DNA of 64,000 nucleotides from an uncultured Eubacteriales bacterium (GCA_934489945.1 CAKSSY010000001.1:28306-92305), one strand, 5' to 3'. Shown: positions 18,885-30,293, counted from the first letter of the stretch. Made by a program: numbers and translations. Notes: generated by a model not told the origin, from the letters alone.

Positions 18885-19058
18885 TTACTTGTCAGCCTTA
18901 GGTGCGCCGACGGGGCAGGTGTCCGCACAAGAACCGCAATCAACGCACTTCTTAGGGTCGATTTCGTACTTGCCGTCGCCCTCGGAAATTGCTTCAACAG
19001 GGCATTCGGATGCACAAGCACCGCAAGACACGCAATCATCAGAAATCTTATAAGCCAT
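18885..19058 (-). CDS. 2[4Fe-4S] ferredoxin
   Basis: A 57-residue ORF reads MAYKISDDCVSCGACASEC at the start and carries two CxxCxxCxxxCP clusters (DDCVSCGACASECPV and KKCVDCGSCADTCPV), the standard clostridial 8Fe ferredoxin. It transfers low-potential electrons in the cytoplasm. GGAGG lies nine bases before the ATG, and a terminator follows the stop. It is too short for common length filters, and the same bases also encode a meaningless 62-residue frame. It sits between ricT and trmN6, possibly on its own transcript. Confidence 0.95.
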   Translation of the reverse strand: MAYKISDDCVSCGACASECPVEAISEGDGKYEIDPKKCVDCGSCADTCPVGAPKADK

Positions 19059-19155
19059 TTTTTAATACCTCCGATAGTTTTGATACCACATTATATCATA
19101 TTTTTTCGCGTTTGCATAGACCTTTTGAAAAATTTTTACAGGAATCCGAGGAATT

Positions 19156-20316
19156 TTATTCTTGCGGCATTTCCAGGTCTCCGTTTTCCGCGTCGTTTTC
19201 TTCTTTTTCGGCATCGTTATTCCGTTTTCCGGGGCGACTGATGACCTTGACATTGTCGCGGTGGTAGGACTTCGGGAGAGGCGGATCCGCATCTTTCAGG
19301 CGGACTTTAATTATGCCGGAAATCGGAGAAATTTCGCAGACTGTGCCCACGCCGTCCGGGGTACTGACGATAGAGTCTACGGGAGGCGTCAGTTTTGTTT
19401 CTTCCGCGTAAGCCTGACATTCATAACGCAGGCAACACATCAGTCGTCCGCAGTTTCCGGAAATTTTAGAAGAATTAAGCGACAGATTCTGTTCCTTTGC
19501 CATTTTGATCGAGACCTGACCGAAACCGGACAGGAAACTGGCACAGCAGAGCGGTCTGCCGCATATACCGAGCCCACCAATCAGCTTTGCTTCATCACGG
19601 ATTCCGATTTGGCGCAATTCAATGCGGGTGCGGAATACCGACGCGAGATCTTTTACAAGTTCCCGGAAGTCGACCCTGCCCGCTGAGGTGAAGTAGAAGA
19701 GCAGTTTGGAGTTGTCGAAAGTGTATTGTACATCTACGAGCTTCATGTCCAAACCGTGGGCGAGGATTTTTTCGTTCCCGATTTTGAATGCTTCTTTTTC
19801 CTTTTGGTGATTTTCCTCGTTATGAGCGACATCCGCAGGGGTGGCGATTCGGACGACAGGACGAAGCGGCGGCACGATTTCTTCATTCGGAACGTAGCGG
19901 TTGGACAGCCACACCTCCCCAAATTCCAAGCCGCGCGCGGTTTCGACAATGGCGAAGTCCCCGCGGTTTGCCCGATAATTTCCGGCACTGAAATAGTAAA
20001 CCTTACCTGCTTTTTTGAAGCGTACTCCGAGCACCTCGGTCGCATTTTCGGAAGGTGTGAGTTGAATTTCCGATTGTTTGATGCCGAACAGAATGCTGTC
20101 GTCATCAAAGTCATAATCGGCAGGCAGTTCTACGGGATCTTCCTGGGGCTCGGCGGGAGCAGAAGGCGGTGTCGGAGCCTTTTTTTCTGTCGTTTGGAGC
20201 GGTTTCTTTTCATTTTCTGCCGTGTTGGGCATTCCCTCACGGCGGTTCTTTTTATTGCGATTATGATAACGGTGAGGTCGGTGTCTGGTATTGTTTTTTT
20301 GTTTTTCTTCGTTCAT
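19156..20316 (-). CDS. ricT: PSP1-domain protein RicT/YaaT
   Basis: The 386-residue protein has a basic, charged N-terminal extension of about 90 residues, then a PSP1/YaaT core with GLGICGRPLCCASFL and SGNCGRLMCCLRYE, the conserved Cys motifs that hold Fe-S clusters in the B. subtilis RicAFT complex. That complex assists RNase Y in mRNA maturation and affects sporulation and competence; ricA and ricF are not in view. The longer N terminus (rich in R, H, N and then P, A, E) is less conserved and probably disordered. It follows holB by 24 bases with AAAGG upstream of the ATG. Confidence 0.9.
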   Translation of the reverse strand: MNEEKQKNNTRHRPHRYHNRNKKNRREGMPNTAENEKKPLQTTEKKAPTPPSAPAEPQEDPVELPADYDFDDDSILFGIKQSEIQLTPSENATEVLGVRFKKAGKVYYFSAGNYRANRGDFAIVETARGLEFGEVWLSNRYVPNEEIVPPLRPVVRIATPADVAHNEENHQKEKEAFKIGNEKILAHGLDMKLVDVQYTFDNSKLLFYFTSAGRVDFRELVKDLASVFRTRIELRQIGIRDEAKLIGGLGICGRPLCCASFLSGFGQVSIKMAKEQNLSLNSSKISGNCGRLMCCLRYECQAYAEETKLTPPVDSIVSTPDGVGTVCEISPISGIIKVRLKDADPPLPKSYHRDNVKVISRPGKRNNDAEKEENDAENGDLEMPQE

Positions 20317-20340
20317 ATTGGCAACCTTTCTCCGACACGG

Positions 20341-21357
20341 TTATATGTCGGAAATCATTGTGACGAGAGACAGACGGATATTGGCGTTCCGTGAAATGCC
20401 GTCTACGGTTTTCGTCACAGTATCCGAGAGACGGAACAACGCGGCGGTGCTGCTTGCATAGGCAAGTTGTGCGGCACTTTCGCGATCGGTATAAAAAACA
20501 AGAGGAGAATCTTCCGAGCTTTTCAGGACAATCAGATCACGCAGAGCATTTTGGACGCATCCGAGAATCGGCAACAACTCATCCTGTTTTTGCGGCAGGG
20601 CAAGAATCCATTCGACGAGCGTGACAAAATTCCGTTCGAGTGCCGCGCCTACAAAGTCGGCTGCCGTTGTACGCTGTTTGAGAAGTGGGGCACGTTCCTT
20701 ATCGTCGCAAAGTTCAAGGGCACGTCCGATTGAGCCGGCAGCGATTGTAAGGATTTCTTCAAATTCCTGCGGTTTTGTTCGTGAGAGCATGGCAGCCGTT
20801 TTGTTATTGGAAACGAGATATTCACGGACAAGACGGTCCGGCAACAATTCGGTGCGTAATATTGGTGCACGGCTTCGCACGGTCTCAAGCAGTTTCTCGG
20901 GCTTGGTACACAACAGGAAAAAATGGACATAAGACGGCGGCTCTTCAAGTGTCAGCAGAAAGGCGTTCTGCGCGGCTGTTGTCATGGTGTCGGCATCCTC
21001 AAGAATGTAAATTTTATCATCAAGATCATTCGGCAGAGTGACAACATCGTTTTTCAGATTGCGGATTTGCTCAATCTTGACGGACTGTCCTGTTTTTCCG
21101 ATGACGATGACATCGGGCGATTTTCCCTCCAGAATTTTACGGCAGGACGGACAGTGGAGGCAGGGAAGAGGTTCGGAAGACTTGTCCCGGTTCTCACACG
21201 CGAGTGCGGCGGCGAAGTTCAGGGCAAGGGTATGTCTGCCGCTTCCGTGAGGTCCCGCAAGAATATAGGCATGAGCCTCGGTGTTTTTCAGAATATCATC
21301 ACAGAGGCGGCGACGCAGTTCGGAATTTCCCACGATATAAGGCATGGACTCTTTCAT
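20341..21357 (-). CDS. holB: DNA polymerase III subunit delta' (clamp loader)
   Basis: The 338-residue protein has an AAA+ fold: GPHGSGRHTLAL as P-loop, a zinc site made by CLHCPSC near residue 80 and the sensor-1-like LLTLEEPPSYVHFFLL. Clamp-loader delta' subunits load the beta sliding clamp on DNA. GGGGGA six bases before the ATG at 21357 supports this start over the TTG seven codons earlier. Position next to ricT is the standard Firmicute order. The C-terminal half is poorly conserved, as usual. Confidence 0.9.
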   Translation of the reverse strand: MKESMPYIVGNSELRRRLCDDILKNTEAHAYILAGPHGSGRHTLALNFAAALACENRDKSSEPLPCLHCPSCRKILEGKSPDVIVIGKTGQSVKIEQIRNLKNDVVTLPNDLDDKIYILEDADTMTTAAQNAFLLTLEEPPSYVHFFLLCTKPEKLLETVRSRAPILRTELLPDRLVREYLVSNNKTAAMLSRTKPQEFEEILTIAAGSIGRALELCDDKERAPLLKQRTTAADFVGAALERNFVTLVEWILALPQKQDELLPILGCVQNALRDLIVLKSSEDSPLVFYTDRESAAQLAYASSTAALFRLSDTVTKTVDGISRNANIRLSLVTMISDI

Positions 21358-21449
21358 GCGTTCTCCCCCTTCCGGCAATCTTGATACAAAGACATTATAA
21401 CAGGTTTTCTTTCGACTGTCAAGTTCCGCACACGAAAAACGGGCTTTGG

Positions 21450-22325
21450 TTACAGGACTTCCTTATAGATTACGTTCTTGGCAACTCCACGGTCGCGTGC
21501 CACTGCTTTTATGGCATCCATTTTGCTCATGCCGGTAGCAAGATAGCTCTCTAAATGTTCGGCAACGCTCATGTTTTCCCATTCCGCGCCCTTGTCCGAT
21601 TCGGAATTTCCCTCCACCACGAGAACATATTCGCCGCGCGGCTCATTTGTTTCATAGTATGAAATGGCACCGCCCACGGTTGTTCGCATGATTTCTTCGT
21701 TGCGTTTTGTCATTTCGCGACAAAGGGAGAGACGGCGGTCGTTTCCGAATGTCCGAGAAAGATCGAGAAGTGTGGTTTTCAGTTTGTGCGGAGCTTCATG
21801 AAAGATCATGGTGCGTGTTTCTTTTTCCAAGGAAGCGAGATGTTTTTGCCGGTCGGCTTTGTTGGCAGACAGGAACCCTTCAAAGCAAAAACGACCCGTG
21901 GGAAGTCCCGACACGGTAAGTGCCACGATGGCGGCACACGGACCGGGAATCGGGCAGACGGGAAGTCCCTCGGCGGCACAAAGTGCCACAATGTCCTCTC
22001 CCGGGTCGGAGATGGCGGGAGTTCCGGCATCTGTGATGAGAGCACAGGACTCGCCGGCGGCGATACGTGCCGTAATCTGCGCGCCGCGTTCCTTTTTATT
22101 GTGTTCAAAATAAGAAATCATCGGTTTGGATATGCCGAGAAAGGTCAAAAGGCGCAGGGAATTGCGTGTATCTTCCGCAGCGATAAAGTCCACGCCGGAA
22201 AGAACCTTGACGGCACGTTCCGACAGGTCAGCCAGATTGCCGATCGGTGTGGCAACGAGATACAAAGTGCCTTTTTCGACCTTGTTTTTTTCTTCGGAGA
22301 AATTTTCATCCTTGATACGGTTCAT
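21450..22325 (-). CDS. rsmI: 16S rRNA (cytidine1402-2'-O)-methyltransferase
   Basis: The 291-residue protein is a tetrapyrrole-methylase-fold SAM enzyme with GTLYLVATPIGNLADLS, AAEDTRNSLRLL, TDAGTPAISDPG and PGPCAAIVAL, which are diagnostic of RsmI. It 2'-O-methylates C1402 in the ribosome decoding centre. AAAGGAC precedes the ATG at 22325. It is the first gene of the leftward rsmI-holB-ricT unit and is divergent from the amidase gene with only about 70 bases between them. About 65 codons at the C terminus form the usual small helical tail. Confidence 0.93.
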   Translation of the reverse strand: MNRIKDENFSEEKNKVEKGTLYLVATPIGNLADLSERAVKVLSGVDFIAAEDTRNSLRLLTFLGISKPMISYFEHNKKERGAQITARIAAGESCALITDAGTPAISDPGEDIVALCAAEGLPVCPIPGPCAAIVALTVSGLPTGRFCFEGFLSANKADRQKHLASLEKETRTMIFHEAPHKLKTTLLDLSRTFGNDRRLSLCREMTKRNEEIMRTTVGGAISYYETNEPRGEYVLVVEGNSESDKGAEWENMSVAEHLESYLATGMSKMDAIKAVARDRGVAKNVIYKEVL

Positions 22326-22395
22326 AAAAGAGTCCTTTCCGGCACGGATTGGCTTTCCTTTGCATAGAATAGAAAAAAACAGAAGGGAGCAATCC

Positions 22396-25024
<2,629 letters not shown>

Positions 25025-25029
25025 TTATT

Positions 25030-25058
25030 ATTATACCAAAGATTCATCCTCCTGTCAA
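25030..25058 (-). promoter_or_regulatory. Sigma-A promoter for ligA
   Basis: Perfect TTGACA and TATAAT boxes with a 17-base spacer on the minus strand, about 75 bases before ligA. Confidence 0.88.
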
Positions 25059-25138
25059 TCAAATTTTTGAAATTCTTTCTCACTGATTGTGCATTGTGTA
25101 CAAAAAATAAACAAAAAGAAAAATAATATGCAATACTG

Positions 25139-25167
25139 TTTACAAAAACAAGAAACTGTGTTATACT
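25139..25167 (+). promoter_or_regulatory. Promoter for the ribosome hibernation factor gene
   Basis: TTTACA, 17 bases, TATACT. It is back to back with the ligA promoter and 55 bases before the hpf ATG. Confidence 0.8.
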
Positions 25168-25221
25168 GAAATCACGGATAAGGAAATGGTTCCGTATCCG
25201 AAGCTTCAAGGAGGAATCAAA

Positions 25222-25749
25222 ATGAAAGTAACGATCAATGCCAGACAGATGACTGTCCGTGACAATCTTAAGGAGCTTGCTGTAAAAAAGCTGGATAAGC
25301 TCGACAAGTACTTCCCGAAAGAAGGGGAAGCTACGGTCACTTTCAGTCGAAAACGCAACAAGGAAAATCTTGAAGTGACGATTTTTGCGGCAAATACACT
25401 GTTTCGCTGTGAGGTCGAAGAGGAAACTTTTCAGAATGCGCTTGACAGCTCTATTGATATGATCGAACGTCAGATTCGCAAGAATAAAACCCGTTTGGAA
25501 AAACGTCTTCGCCAGGAGGCGTTTGAGAGCCCGTTTGATTCCGGAGAGACGGTTGAGGAAGAACAGGAGTTTGTGATTCGCAGAAAAACTTTTTCTTACA
25601 AGCCGATGTCGGTGGATGAAGCAATTTTGCAGATGAATCTTTTGGAACATGAATTTTTTGTATTTGAAGATGCCGAAACCGAAAAGGTCTGTGTCGTGTA
25701 TAAGCGCAAAAACGGCACATACGGTCTGATTACACCTGCCGCAGAATAA
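25222..25749 (+). CDS. hpf: Long-form ribosome hibernation promoting factor
   Basis: The 175-residue protein combines the RaiA/HPF ribosome-binding domain (MKVTINARQMTV, LDKLDKYFP) with the C-terminal dimerisation domain (VRRKTFSYKPMSVDEAILQMNLL-type, ending FVVYRRKDG-like VVYKRKNGTYGLI). Long HPF dimerises 70S ribosomes into 100S particles in stationary phase. AAGGAGG lies seven bases before the ATG. It is monocistronic, with a promoter and a hairpin downstream. Confidence 0.94.
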   Translation: MKVTINARQMTVRDNLKELAVKKLDKLDKYFPKEGEATVTFSRKRNKENLEVTIFAANTLFRCEVEEETFQNALDSSIDMIERQIRKNKTRLEKRLRQEAFESPFDSGETVEEEQEFVIRRKTFSYKPMSVDEAILQMNLLEHEFFVFEDAETEKVCVVYKRKNGTYGLITPAAE

Positions 25750-25777
25750 TTCTGTTGACAAAAAGCTCGCAAAAAAC

Positions 25778-25807
25778 GTTGGGGAGCCTTGCAAAAAGCT
25801 CCCCAAC
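25778..25807 (+). terminator. Hairpin after hpf
   Basis: GTTGGGGAGC pairs perfectly with GCTCCCCAAC; the inner CTT/AAG can extend it. There is no clear T-run after it, so termination efficiency is uncertain. Confidence 0.55.
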
Positions 25808-25905
25808 TTCCGCGGTTTCTTTTCAAAAGGCTGATACGCTTTCGGGTATTTTTTCTGCCAACAGGTTCATGTCGGCAGTCCGAACATTACGAAAAAGAGG
25901 GCATT

Positions 25906-26421
25906 ATGAATATATGGATTATATACGCAAGCAAAACGGGAACAACGAGAGATTGTGCTGAGAAGCTCGCAACCTTGTTTTCGCTGCATCGGGTGACTTG
26001 CGTGGATATTGAAAAGGAGATTCCCGATATTCGGGAAGCGGATGTCATTCTTGTCGGAACTTCTGTCCGCATGGGACGGATAGCTACGTCTGTGCGAAAA
26101 TTTCTGACTGAAAATCATGAGGTTTTACTGACTGTGCATCTCGGATTGTTTCTTTGTTGTGGATTTTGTGACAATGCAGAGTCATATTTTAAGAACAATT
26201 ATGCCGCAGATCTTCTGGAGCATGCGGATTCGGCAATGACTTTTGGCGGGGAAATGCGTGTAGAAAGGCAAAAGGGATTTGACAAGTTGATAGCGAAGCT
26301 GGCTCTTCGCAGTATCGCTTCGCACAATCGGGACGAAGATCGGGAACACGATATTCCGCTCCCCGCGCTGATTCCGGAGAACATTCGACGTTTTGCTGAT
26401 GAAATCCGTTCTGCATTGTGA
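25906..26421 (+). CDS. Flavodoxin-domain protein (HemG/Flavodoxin_5-like)
   Basis: The 171-residue protein starts MNIWIIYASKTGTTRDCAEKL, an FMN phosphate-binding loop (SKTGTT), and has VGTSVRMGRIATSVRKFL, the HemG-like second FMN segment. Flavodoxin_5/HemG proteins use FMN in electron transfer; HemG itself oxidises protoporphyrinogen, but no other heme genes are here, so a general flavodoxin-like redox role is safer. AGAGGG precedes the ATG at 25906. Confidence 0.8.
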   Translation: MNIWIIYASKTGTTRDCAEKLATLFSLHRVTCVDIEKEIPDIREADVILVGTSVRMGRIATSVRKFLTENHEVLLTVHLGLFLCCGFCDNAESYFKNNYAADLLEHADSAMTFGGEMRVERQKGFDKLIAKLALRSIASHNRDEDREHDIPLPALIPENIRRFADEIRSAL

Positions 26422-26488
26422 CGTCAAAATAACTATAAAATTTTGTCGTATATTCAAAAAGTTGTTTGCTTTGACGAATAACTTTTTC

Positions 26489-26517
26489 TTGACAAAAGTG
26501 TCTGTATGTGGTATTAT
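26489..26517 (+). promoter_or_regulatory. Sigma-A promoter for tRNA-Lys
   Basis: Perfect TTGACA, 17 bases, TATTAT, ending 17 bases before the tRNA. Confidence 0.88.
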
Positions 26518-26534
26518 TATGTGGTAGCTTTGAT

Positions 26535-26610
26535 GCCCCATTAGCTCAGAAGGTAGAGCACTTGACTTTTAATCAAGGTGTCCGGAGTTCGACTCTCCGA
26601 TGGAGCACCA
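26535..26610 (+). tRNA. tRNA-Lys (TTT)
   Basis: A 76-nt tRNA with encoded CCA and anticodon loop CTTTTAA. The acceptor pairs GCCCCAT with ATGGAGC, leaving one C-A mismatch at the third pair. D arm GCTC/GAGC, anticodon stem CTTGA/TCAAG and T stem CGGAG/CTCCG are intact. Confidence 0.95.
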
Positions 26611-26618
26611 CAGAAAAC

Positions 26619-26656
26619 AAAAAGAGAGCAGAGACAATTATCTCTGCTCTCTTTTT
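26619..26656. terminator. Bidirectional terminator between tRNA-Lys and the hydrolase gene
   Basis: AAAAAGAGAGCAGAGA, loop CAATTA, and its perfect complement ending in five T. It can serve the rightward tRNA and the leftward hydrolase. Confidence 0.88.
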
Positions 26657-26670
26657 CTGATTTTATCGGT

Positions 26671-27633
26671 TCAGGATAATTTTCTTTCCGACAGTGAATT
26701 CAGAAATTCCGTGACCTTTTGTTTGACTCTGTCGTGATCCACCAGATAGCTCATACCGTGAGAAGCATTTTTTACGGTGATTACCTCGTGGCGGGAGGCA
26801 CAGGCAGTATTATTTTCCCGTGTGTTGAGGATCGGCACAAAGGTATCTGCTTCCCCGTGGACGAAAAGAACGGGAACTTTGGCATTTTGCAGTGTTTCTG
26901 TCGTGGAGCACTCGCGGAACGAAAAGCCGGCAAAAACTTTTGACATGGCATCAGCAACATACAAAAACGGAAAGACCGGGAGGTGAAACCGTGTCTTGAG
27001 AACATAGGAAAATTCGTCCCACGCGCTGGTGAAGCCACAATCGGCGACAGCACCGACCACGTTGTGAGGCAACTCTTCTGAACCGATTGCCATCATTACG
27101 GTAGAACTTCCCATTGAAATGCCGGACAAAATCACAGGAAGATCATCTCCGATTTTGGTATTCAGAAAGCGAATCCAATCAATCAGATCGTAGCGTTCCT
27201 TCACGCCGAAGCAAATGTACTGTCCTTCGCTGGCACCGTGTGTACGTTGCTCAATGGCGAGAAGGTTATATCCCATTGCCCGGTAGTCACGCCATGCGCC
27301 GCTGAAATCATATCCAACTCGTCCACGCCAACCGTGCGTCAGAAGAATTGTACCGCGTGCGTTTTTGGTTTTGAGAAAGTATCCGTGCAACGAAAGTCCG
27401 TCTCGGCTTTGAATCCAAAGATCTTCCTTGTTTGCCGTCTGAAATGCCTCAAGTCCTTCACGGATAATCGGCGCATATGCCGACAATTCACCCTTTTCCA
27501 GATTGGAGAGTGCGGTGTTTTCGTTGATTTTGTCATTCCGTCGGCAGGCAAATTGAAAAAGAAACCACGAAATTGCAAGAACGAGAATCGCGATTCCCAC
27601 AAAGGTTACCGCCGTAATTTTCAGATAAATCAT
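26671..27633 (-). CDS. Membrane-anchored alpha/beta hydrolase
   Basis: The 320-residue protein has an N-terminal transmembrane helix (residues about 5-28) and an extracellular or membrane-facing hydrolase domain: LLTHGWRG, nucleophile Ser in LSGISMGSST, Asp in FVHGEADTFVP and His in NASHGMSY. This resembles the YfhR/BEM46-type 'serine aminopeptidase' hydrolases of clostridia. Substrate is unknown. ATG at 27633 follows AAAGGA with five bases. It starts just after the rpsR terminator on the same strand. Confidence 0.83.
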   Translation of the reverse strand: MIYLKITAVTFVGIAILVLAISWFLFQFACRRNDKINENTALSNLEKGELSAYAPIIREGLEAFQTANKEDLWIQSRDGLSLHGYFLKTKNARGTILLTHGWRGRVGYDFSGAWRDYRAMGYNLLAIEQRTHGASEGQYICFGVKERYDLIDWIRFLNTKIGDDLPVILSGISMGSSTVMMAIGSEELPHNVVGAVADCGFTSAWDEFSYVLKTRFHLPVFPFLYVADAMSKVFAGFSFRECSTTETLQNAKVPVLFVHGEADTFVPILNTRENNTACASRHEVITVKNASHGMSYLVDHDRVKQKVTEFLNSLSERKLS

Positions 27634-27648
27634 ACGATTCCTTTCGAT

Positions 27649-27674
27649 AAAAAAAGGGGAGGACAAGCCTCCCC
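27649..27674 (-). terminator. Intrinsic terminator of the rpsF-ssb-rpsR operon
   Basis: Minus-strand GGGGAGG-loop-CCTCCCC followed by seven T, directly after the rpsR stop. Confidence 0.9.
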
Positions 27675-27682
27675 GCATGAAG

Positions 27683-27937
27683 TCAATCGGTGATATAGGG
27701 CAGAAGAGCTACCTGACGTGCACGCTTGATGGCAGTGCTCAGATCGCGCTGGTGTTTTGCACAGGTGCCGGAAATTCTTCTGGGAAGAATCTTGCCGCGC
27801 TCGCTGATATATTTACGGAGCTTGCCGGCATCCTTGTAATCGATGTAATCGACCTTATCTGCACAGAAAATGCAGATCTTCTTTCTTTTGTGCATCATCG
27901 GACGAGCCGGACGTGCGGAATTTTCATTTCTATCCAT
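27683..27937 (-). CDS. rpsR: 30S ribosomal protein S18
   Basis: The 84-residue protein has the S18 core: [38 protein letters not shown] and [21 protein letters not shown]. The Cys residues are of the zinc-ribbon-like (C+) form. It is the last gene of the operon with ssb and rpsF and pairs with S6 on the 30S platform. Confidence 0.97.
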   Translation of the reverse strand: MDRNENSARPARPMMHKRKKICIFCADKVDYIDYKDAGKLRKYISERGKILPRRISGTCAKHQRDLSTAIKRARQVALLPYITD

Positions 27938-27987
27938 CTTATGAAACCTCCTCGTTAATTTTATTGGATGCGCCTTCGTTCCCGGAA

Positions 27988-28464
27988 TCAGAAGGGAAGA
28001 AAGCTCTCATCGGTGTTGACATTCTCGAACTTCGATGCGTCATCGCCACCGGACGAGAATGACGGTGCATTGTAAGCCTCGGGCGTATACGATTGTCCCG
28101 GATTGCCGGACGCTTCCCCCTTGCTGTCGACAAACATGGCTTCATCTACCACGACTTCGGTGGAAGTGCGTTTCTGACCTTGCTGATCCTGCCACGGTCT
28201 CACCTGAATAGAGCCGGTAACGCAGATCGAAGAACCTTTATGAAAGTATCTCGAAATAAATTCAGCAGTCTGACGCCATGCAACAAGATTGATGAAATCG
28301 GTTTGTTGCTGTGCCTGTTGTCCGTCGGCATTCTTTCCGCTGTATCGTCTGTTGACGGCAATGGAAAAGGAAAGGACGGAAATGCCGCTCTGTGTTTGTT
28401 TCAGCTCCGGGTCAGCGGTAAGTCTGCCCGCAAGCACGACCTTATTCAGATTCAGATTTGCCAT
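27988..28464 (-). CDS. ssb: Single-stranded DNA-binding protein
   Basis: The 158-residue protein has an OB fold ([50 protein letters not shown]) and a flexible acidic tail ending in ESFLPF, a variant of the partner-binding DDDIPF tip. Its place between rpsF and rpsR is the conserved Firmicute order and supports the primary replication SSB. Confidence 0.96.
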   Translation of the reverse strand: MANLNLNKVVLAGRLTADPELKQTQSGISVLSFSIAVNRRYSGKNADGQQAQQQTDFINLVAWRQTAEFISRYFHKGSSICVTGSIQVRPWQDQQGQKRTSTEVVVDEAMFVDSKGEASGNPGQSYTPEAYNAPSFSSGGDDASKFENVNTDESFLPF

Positions 28465-28482
28465 TTTTGTTTGCCTCCGTAA

Positions 28483-28887
28483 TTATTCGGCGTCTGTTGC
28501 TTCGGCAACCTCAGCGGCGGGAGCCTTTTCGATGACTTCGGAAATGTCGGTGACTTCGACATATTCGGGTGCTTCGGTCTTTGCTACTGCCTCATGTGTG
28601 AGCTTTACGATGGTCTTACGCAGAACCGCCTCATCGATGTTGAGAAGACGATCAAGCTCTGCGGGGAACGAGGAAGCCGACTTGAAAGTGACGACCGTAT
28701 AGTAACCTTCGTTCATATCTTCAATCGGATATGCAAGACGACGCTTACCCCAGTCGGCAAGGTCAACGATTTCACCGTTCTCGGCAATGAGTGTCGTGAA
28801 CTTTGACACGGTTTCCTTTGCCGCTTCTTCGCCGTTTGCAAGAGTAACGACGAACAGGCATTCATAAGAATTCATGATTTTTTCCAT
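28483..28887 (-). CDS. rpsF: 30S ribosomal protein S6
   Basis: The 134-residue protein has MNSYECLFVV, LADWGKRRLAYPIEDMNEGYY and VLRKTIVK, all S6 hallmarks, plus an Ala/Glu-rich acidic C-terminal tail of about 35 residues. The ATG at 28887 follows GGGAGG by eight bases; a second ATG four codons on is less well placed. It heads the operon with ssb and rpsR. Confidence 0.97.
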   Translation of the reverse strand: MEKIMNSYECLFVVTLANGEEAAKETVSKFTTLIAENGEIVDLADWGKRRLAYPIEDMNEGYYTVVTFKSASSFPAELDRLLNIDEAVLRKTIVKLTHEAVAKTEAPEYVEVTDISEVIEKAPAAEVAEATDAE

Positions 28888-28913
28888 ATTTTACACCTCC
28901 CTATGGACGTTAG

Positions 28914-28963
28914 ATCGTGCGCATCGAAATTTACGCACGATAAGGAGACGGGTAAAAACCCGT
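28914..28963 (-). promoter_or_regulatory. rpsF leader hairpins, possible S6:S18 autoregulatory element
   Basis: The leader carries two hairpins: ACGGGT-TTTT-ACCCGT and ATCGTGCG-loop-CGCACGAT. S6:S18 complexes are known to bind an rpsF-leader motif in many bacteria; these hairpins are in the right place, but I cannot match the exact conserved core. Confidence 0.4.
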
Positions 28964-28971
28964 TCTAGAAT

Positions 28972-29000
28972 AGTTTACCACATTTATTTCTTTTTGTCAA
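28972..29000 (-). promoter_or_regulatory. Sigma-A promoter for rpsF-ssb-rpsR
   Basis: Minus-strand TTGACA, 17 bases, TAAACT; the leader to the rpsF ATG is about 80 bases. Confidence 0.85.
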
Positions 29001-29010
29001 GGGATTTGCG

Positions 29011-29052
29011 AAAAAAGACGCCCTCCTGCGAACAAATTGTTCGCAGGAGGGC
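29011..29052 (-). terminator. Intrinsic terminator of potABCD
   Basis: GCCCTCCTGCGAACAA and its complement form a long stem with a T-rich tail (GTCTTTTTT) on the minus strand, directly after the potD stop and just upstream of the rpsF promoter. Confidence 0.88.
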
Positions 29053-29057
29053 AAAAT

Positions 29058-30293
29058 TTAATCGTAGTATGCTGCGCGTATTTTCTTTTTGACAAAATGG
29101 ACGGTAAGAACAGTACCGAAAGCCACAACAATCACTCCACAGAGAATGAAGATGCCGACTCCGATTTTACTTTCAATCTTCAGGTCTTCCCAAAGCGTGT
29201 TCATCAGCATACGTGTTTCATCGGGGAGATCATGATAGTACTGCATATTACTGATATCAAAATCGTAGAGAATGGAGATGGCATCGGGGTGAACTTCCTC
29301 TGTCATATAGGCGATGTAGTCCTCATTCTCGAACACCAGTTTGTTGGGCCATGCGTAGCAGACATATTCTGCGTTGGCAACGGCAACTTCTTCGCTCAAC
29401 ATAAAATTGATGTATTCAAGAGCAAGGTCGTAGTTTTTCGTGCTGGAAGGAATGCACATGGCATCAACAAAAACGTTTGTGCCTTCCTTCGGATAATAAA
29501 ACCCGAGCTGTTCGTTGTCGCCGTACATGGTAAAAAAGTCGCCGGCGTAGTACGATGAGATTGCTGCCGAACCGCCTTTCATCTTGTTGAAGATTTCGTC
29601 CATGACATATCCTTGGACAACATTTTTTTGCTTTTTCAGAAGTTCAAGGGCGGTTTGCCATTCGGCGGGGTCGGTGGAATTGACATCGTAACCGAGGTAG
29701 TATTGCGCGGTGCCGAAAGCATCACGAGGATTATTGAACTGAAGGATATTTCCCTTGTAGTCTTCATCCCACATCAACGACCAACTTCCGAGGTCTTCAT
29801 CATCCGGGTCAACCATATCGGTATTATAGATGATGCCGACCGTACCGTAAGTATAGGGGACGGACCAGAGGTTGTCGGGATCATAGTAAAGATTTTTGAA
29901 ATTGTCATCGATATACTTGTAATTCGGAATGTTCTTTTCGGGAGAGATCTCTTTGAGAAGTCCTTCGGCAGCGAGACGTGCCACCATATAGTCGGACGGG
30001 ATAACGACATCGTAGCTGACCGCGCCGCTGGAGAGTTTGGCGTAAAGGTCCTCGTTGCTGGCATATGTGGAGTAATTGACTCTGACATTTATGCCGAGTT
30101 CTTTACGGCAATATTCCTCAAATGCGGCGTTGACATCCATGGAATCTTCCGAGCCGTCGGAAATGTACTCGCCCCAGTTATACACATAAAGCGTTGTGGC
30201 GGCACCGGTCGGTTTTTCGGAGTCGTTTTCCCGGCAGGAAAACAAGCAGATTGATGCAAGAAGCAAAAGAAATACAAGAAGTGTTTTTTTCAT
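29058..30293 (-). CDS. potD: Spermidine/putrescine-binding lipoprotein with C-terminal membrane helix
   Basis: The 411-residue protein has a lipoprotein signal (MKKTLLVFLLLLASI then LFSC, Cys20) and a PotD-type binding domain: LYVYNWGEYI, YDVVIPSDYMV, NLWSVPYTYGTVGIIYN and the DxxxxIPSSTKN family segment. It delivers polyamines to PotBC. Unusually, after the usual end of the domain it continues with a second hydrophobic stretch, IGVGIFILCGVIVVAFGTVL, and a basic tail, so it may be anchored at both ends. The gene overlaps potC by ATGA, and GGAGGGG precedes its ATG. Confidence 0.93.
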   Translation of the reverse strand: MKKTLLVFLLLLASICLFSCRENDSEKPTGAATTLYVYNWGEYISDGSEDSMDVNAAFEEYCRKELGINVRVNYSTYASNEDLYAKLSSGAVSYDVVIPSDYMVARLAAEGLLKEISPEKNIPNYKYIDDNFKNLYYDPDNLWSVPYTYGTVGIIYNTDMVDPDDEDLGSWSLMWDEDYKGNILQFNNPRDAFGTAQYYLGYDVNSTDPAEWQTALELLKKQKNVVQGYVMDEIFNKMKGGSAAISSYYAGDFFTMYGDNEQLGFYYPKEGTNVFVDAMCIPSSTKNYDLALEYINFMLSEEVAVANAEYVCYAWPNKLVFENEDYIAYMTEEVHPDAISILYDFDISNMQYYHDLPDETRMLMNTLWEDLKIESKIGVGIFILCGVIVVAFGTVLTVHFVKKKIRAAYYD

